From NCBI GenBank assembly GCA_021817625.1, contig JAKASY010000102.1, positions 1 through 6,884 on the forward strand: DNA of 6,884 nucleotides, in the 5' to 3' direction. The translations under genes were made by a program, and so were the position numbers. Positions 5,239-6,884 of this stretch are shown here, piece after piece. Position 1 is the stretch's first letter, and every line of letters begins with the position of its first letter. The notes beneath the pieces are model-generated. The model was not told the DNA's origin. It saw only the letters and a list, made by a program, of their open reading frames with translations, and did not search any database. This DNA is from Bacillota bacterium (GTDB taxonomy: Bacteria > Bacillota_E > JAJZYS01 > JAILZS01).

Positions 5239-6487
5239 AGGTCCTCAGCGGCCAGCGTATCTCCACGGTGGTGCCGAGCCCGGGCGCGGTGGTGAGGCCG
5301 ACGCTACCGCCACGGGCCTCCACTAGGGCGCGTGCCAGCGCCAAGCCCAGGCCGAGGCCTCCCCGCTCATCACCTGCATACCAGCGGTCGAACGCGTGCT
5401 CACGTACGTCCCGGGGCATGCCAAGGCCGTTGTCCCGCACCCGCAGCCAGCCGCTCGCGCCCCGGCTTCCCACCGCGATCTCCACCGCCGTCCCCTCCGG
5501 GTTGTGTCGGGAGGCATTGTCGAGGAGGGTGCCGAGCACCTCGGCAACCTCCGCCGCAGGCGTCGCCACCGTCACCGTATCGACCTCTGCCCGGACGGGA
5601 TGCTCGCCCGCCCAGTGCCTGGCGACCTCCACGAGGTCGCACCCGCCGTCGCTCGGCGCAGTCAACAGGCTCTCGACCCGCTGGCGCAGACGCTCCGCCT
5701 CCGCCCTCGCGAGGCTTAGGGACTGACGCGCGCGCTCCGGAGGCAGGATGCCGCGATCAAGCAGCTCCAGGTTGGCCAGCACGGTCGAGAGCGGATTGCG
5801 CAGGTCGTGCGCGGCCATCTCCCGCAGGGCGCGCTCGCGCTGCTCGGAGGCCTCCATGGCGCGCATACTCTGCTCGAGCGTGCGCAGCATGAGGTTCATG
5901 TCCTGGGATAGGGCCCGCACCTCGGCCGGGCCCCGATCCTCCGGCACCCGAGCGCCGATCTCCGCCGTCTCGGCAATGCGCCGTACCTCGCCGGCCAGCG
6001 CTTCCACCGGCTGCGTGAGAGAACGCGCGCTTCGCGCCGCGGCGAGGACGCCCAGTGCGAGCATGATGAGCGAGATCACCGCCAGCACGCGCTCGAGGTC
6101 GCTCACGGCCACGTCGACGATATGGTCACGGGAGCGGATGACAAGCGTTCGTCCTCCCGCAATCGCCTGGCGATCCCACATCGTGCCTCGGATGAGGGCG
6201 ACGCCGACCGGTGGCAGGTGCGCGGGCGGACGCAGACCCATGGCCTCGAGCACCCTGCCGTCCGGTGCGTACACGGTGATCGACTGAACCGACGCGATGG
6301 GCGCGACCGGTAGGCTGTCGTGCGCCGCGAGGTCGTGGATGGTGCGCGCGGCCTCCTCGTGGAGCAGCTGCGCCTGGCTGCGCACCAGCATGCTCTTGAG
6401 GATCACAACCGAGCCGAGATCGGCGACAAACAGCGTCAGGGCCAGGAACAGCACGACCGTCCGCGTGAAGCTGTGCCTAAGGTTCAT
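5237..6487 (-). CDS. Membrane-bound sensor histidine kinase (HAMP-HisKA-HATPase_c)
   Basis: A 416-residue transmembrane sensor that autophosphorylates on His and passes phosphate to the response regulator encoded just before it. Order: membrane helix 1 (about 10-31), an extracytoplasmic sensor of about 100 residues (32-131) of unknown ligand, helix 2 (132-151), HAMP linker (about 152-205), HisKA dimerisation helix with the H-box AAHDLRNPLS (phospho-acceptor His227), then the ATP-binding domain with N-box LLDNASRHNPEG (Asn324), G1 box DNGLGMP (352-358), F-box AFDRWYAG (365-372) and G2 box GGLGLGLALA (376-385). All catalytic elements are present. I place the start at ATG 6485-6487, right before the basic residues and helix 1; a start further upstream would only add residues read from the end of the regulator gene. 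It overlaps the regulator stop by 11 bases and has no clear Shine-Dalgarno of its own, suggesting translational coupling. The signal and target genes cannot be told from sequence. Confidence 0.93.
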   Translation of the reverse strand: MNLRHSFTRTVVLFLALTLFVADLGSVVILKSMLVRSQAQLLHEEAARTIHDLAAHDSLPVAPIASVQSITVYAPDGRVLEAMGLRPPAHLPPVGVALIRGTMWDRQAIAGGRTLVIRSRDHIVDVAVSDLERVLAVISLIMLALGVLAAARSARSLTQPVEALAGEVRRIAETAEIGARVPEDRGPAEVRALSQDMNLMLRTLEQSMRAMEASEQRERALREMAAHDLRNPLSTVLANLELLDRGILPPERARQSLSLARAEAERLRQRVESLLTAPSDGGCDLVEVARHWAGEHPVRAEVDTVTVATPAAEVAEVLGTLLDNASRHNPEGTAVEIAVGSRGASGWLRVRDNGLGMPRDVREHAFDRWYAGDERGGLGLGLALARALVEARGGSVGLTTAPGLGTTVEIRWPLRT

Positions 6488-6884
6488 CGCACCGTAGCGT
6501 GTAGCCGATACCCCGCACCGTGTGCAGAACGCGCGGCCCGTGTTCCTCAAGCTTGTGCCGCAGGTGGCTCATGTACACGTCCAGCGTGCCGCCGCCAAGG
6601 GGATTGCGGTAGCCCCACACACGCTCGAAGATCAGGTCCCGGCCCAGGACCTGCTGCCGGTTGCGCAGGAACAGGTGCAAGAGCTCGTACTCCTTGCGCG
6701 TGAGATCCAGCACCCGGCCTGCGCGCGTAACGCGCTGGCGCTCCAAATCGAGCTCAAGGTCGCCGCAGCGCAGGACAAGAGGGCGTGCAAGGCCGGGGCG
6801 CCGGGTCAAGGCACGCACGCGCGCCACCAACTCCTCGAACGCGAAAGGCTTGGGCATGTAGTCGTCGGCGCCCAGCTCAGATCG
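6477..6884 (-). CDS. OmpR/PhoB-family response regulator, N-terminal receiver mostly outside window
   Basis: DNA-binding response regulator paired with the adjacent kinase. The frame is open to the right window edge (ELGADDY precedes the internal Met at 6855-6857), so the gene starts beyond 6884. Seen are the end of the receiver, ELGADDYMPKPFAFEELVARVRAL, with the conserved Lys in PKPF (shown here in context of helix 5), a short linker (TRRPGLARPLVLR), and a complete winged-helix effector domain. The latter has the beta sheet GDLELDLERQRVTRAGRV, then LTRKEYELLHLFLRN, the loop with LIFERVWGY, recognition helix GTLDVYMSHLRHKLEE and the final hairpin VLHTVRGIGYTL. These are the standard OmpR/PhoB landmarks. 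The phospho-acceptor Asp lies outside the window. The stop at 6477-6479 overlaps the kinase start, the usual regulator-then-kinase operon; its promoter is not in the window. Confidence 0.93.
   Translation of the reverse strand, partial: RSELGADDYMPKPFAFEELVARVRALTRRPGLARPLVLRCGDLELDLERQRVTRAGRVLDLTRKEYELLHLFLRNRQQVLGRDLIFERVWGYRNPLGGGTLDVYMSHLRHKLEEHGPRVLHTVRGIGYTLRCDEP

Noticed and set aside
6477..6487. 11-base overlap of regulator and kinase genes as something unusual
   Set aside because: Short overlaps with a coupled start are normal for OmpR-type regulator/kinase operons.
5237..6884. Kinase and regulator as possible controllers of the peptide-uptake genes
   Set aside because: They are convergent with the + strand genes and the regulator's promoter is outside the window. 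I found no repeated operator-like motif upstream of the peptide genes, so any link is speculation.
6858..6884. Apparent break in the receiver consensus (R-S before ELGADDY) at the GATC near the window edge
   Set aside because: Only two residues are visible beyond the conserved run and this position varies among regulators; too little sequence to claim a junction.

Overview
The window is GC-rich bacterial DNA (roughly two thirds or more G+C by eye) carrying peptide-use genes on the + strand and a two-component regulator on the - strand. Four of the six protein-coding units are incomplete. Two run off the window edges (an S9 peptidase on the left, a response regulator on the right). Two sites inside the window look internally broken. 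The lineage cannot be fixed from sequence alone. The solute-binding protein has a Sec-type leader without a lipobox, which fits a periplasmic protein of a diderm better than a typical Gram-positive lipoprotein, and a strong AGGAGG Shine-Dalgarno precedes it.

Left part (1-4190, + strand): the C-terminal catalytic half of a prolyl-oligopeptidase-family (S9) serine peptidase overlaps by ATGA with a DppC-like permease gene. That permease sequence stops abruptly near 1500 and continues, in another reading frame, as the C-terminal three quarters of a DppB-like permease. A complete family-5 solute-binding protein (DppA/OppA type) follows after 71 bp, and a well-formed intrinsic terminator closes the unit. 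The intact ancestral layout was presumably peptidase - dppC - dppB - dppA: import di- or oligopeptides, then hydrolyse them in the cytoplasm. As written, the permease pair is not intact, and no DppD/DppF ATPase is in the window.

Middle (4191-5236): directly after the terminator lies an ABC ATPase domain that begins in the linker of an exporter-type half-transporter but has no membrane domain in front of it. A 264-bp gap without a recognisable gene follows.

Right part (5237-6884, - strand): a response regulator of the OmpR/PhoB family (its receiver domain mostly outside the window) overlaps by 11 bp with a membrane-bound HisKA histidine kinase. They converge on the ABC ATPase gene and are a standard translationally coupled regulator-kinase pair. 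No sequence evidence ties them to the peptide genes.

I see no CRISPR array, RNA gene, transposase or phage gene. The most notable thing is the dppC::dppB junction together with the headless exporter ATPase 2.7 kb away. Both could be real gene decay, or a cloning or assembly artefact. I do not see a new biological system here.
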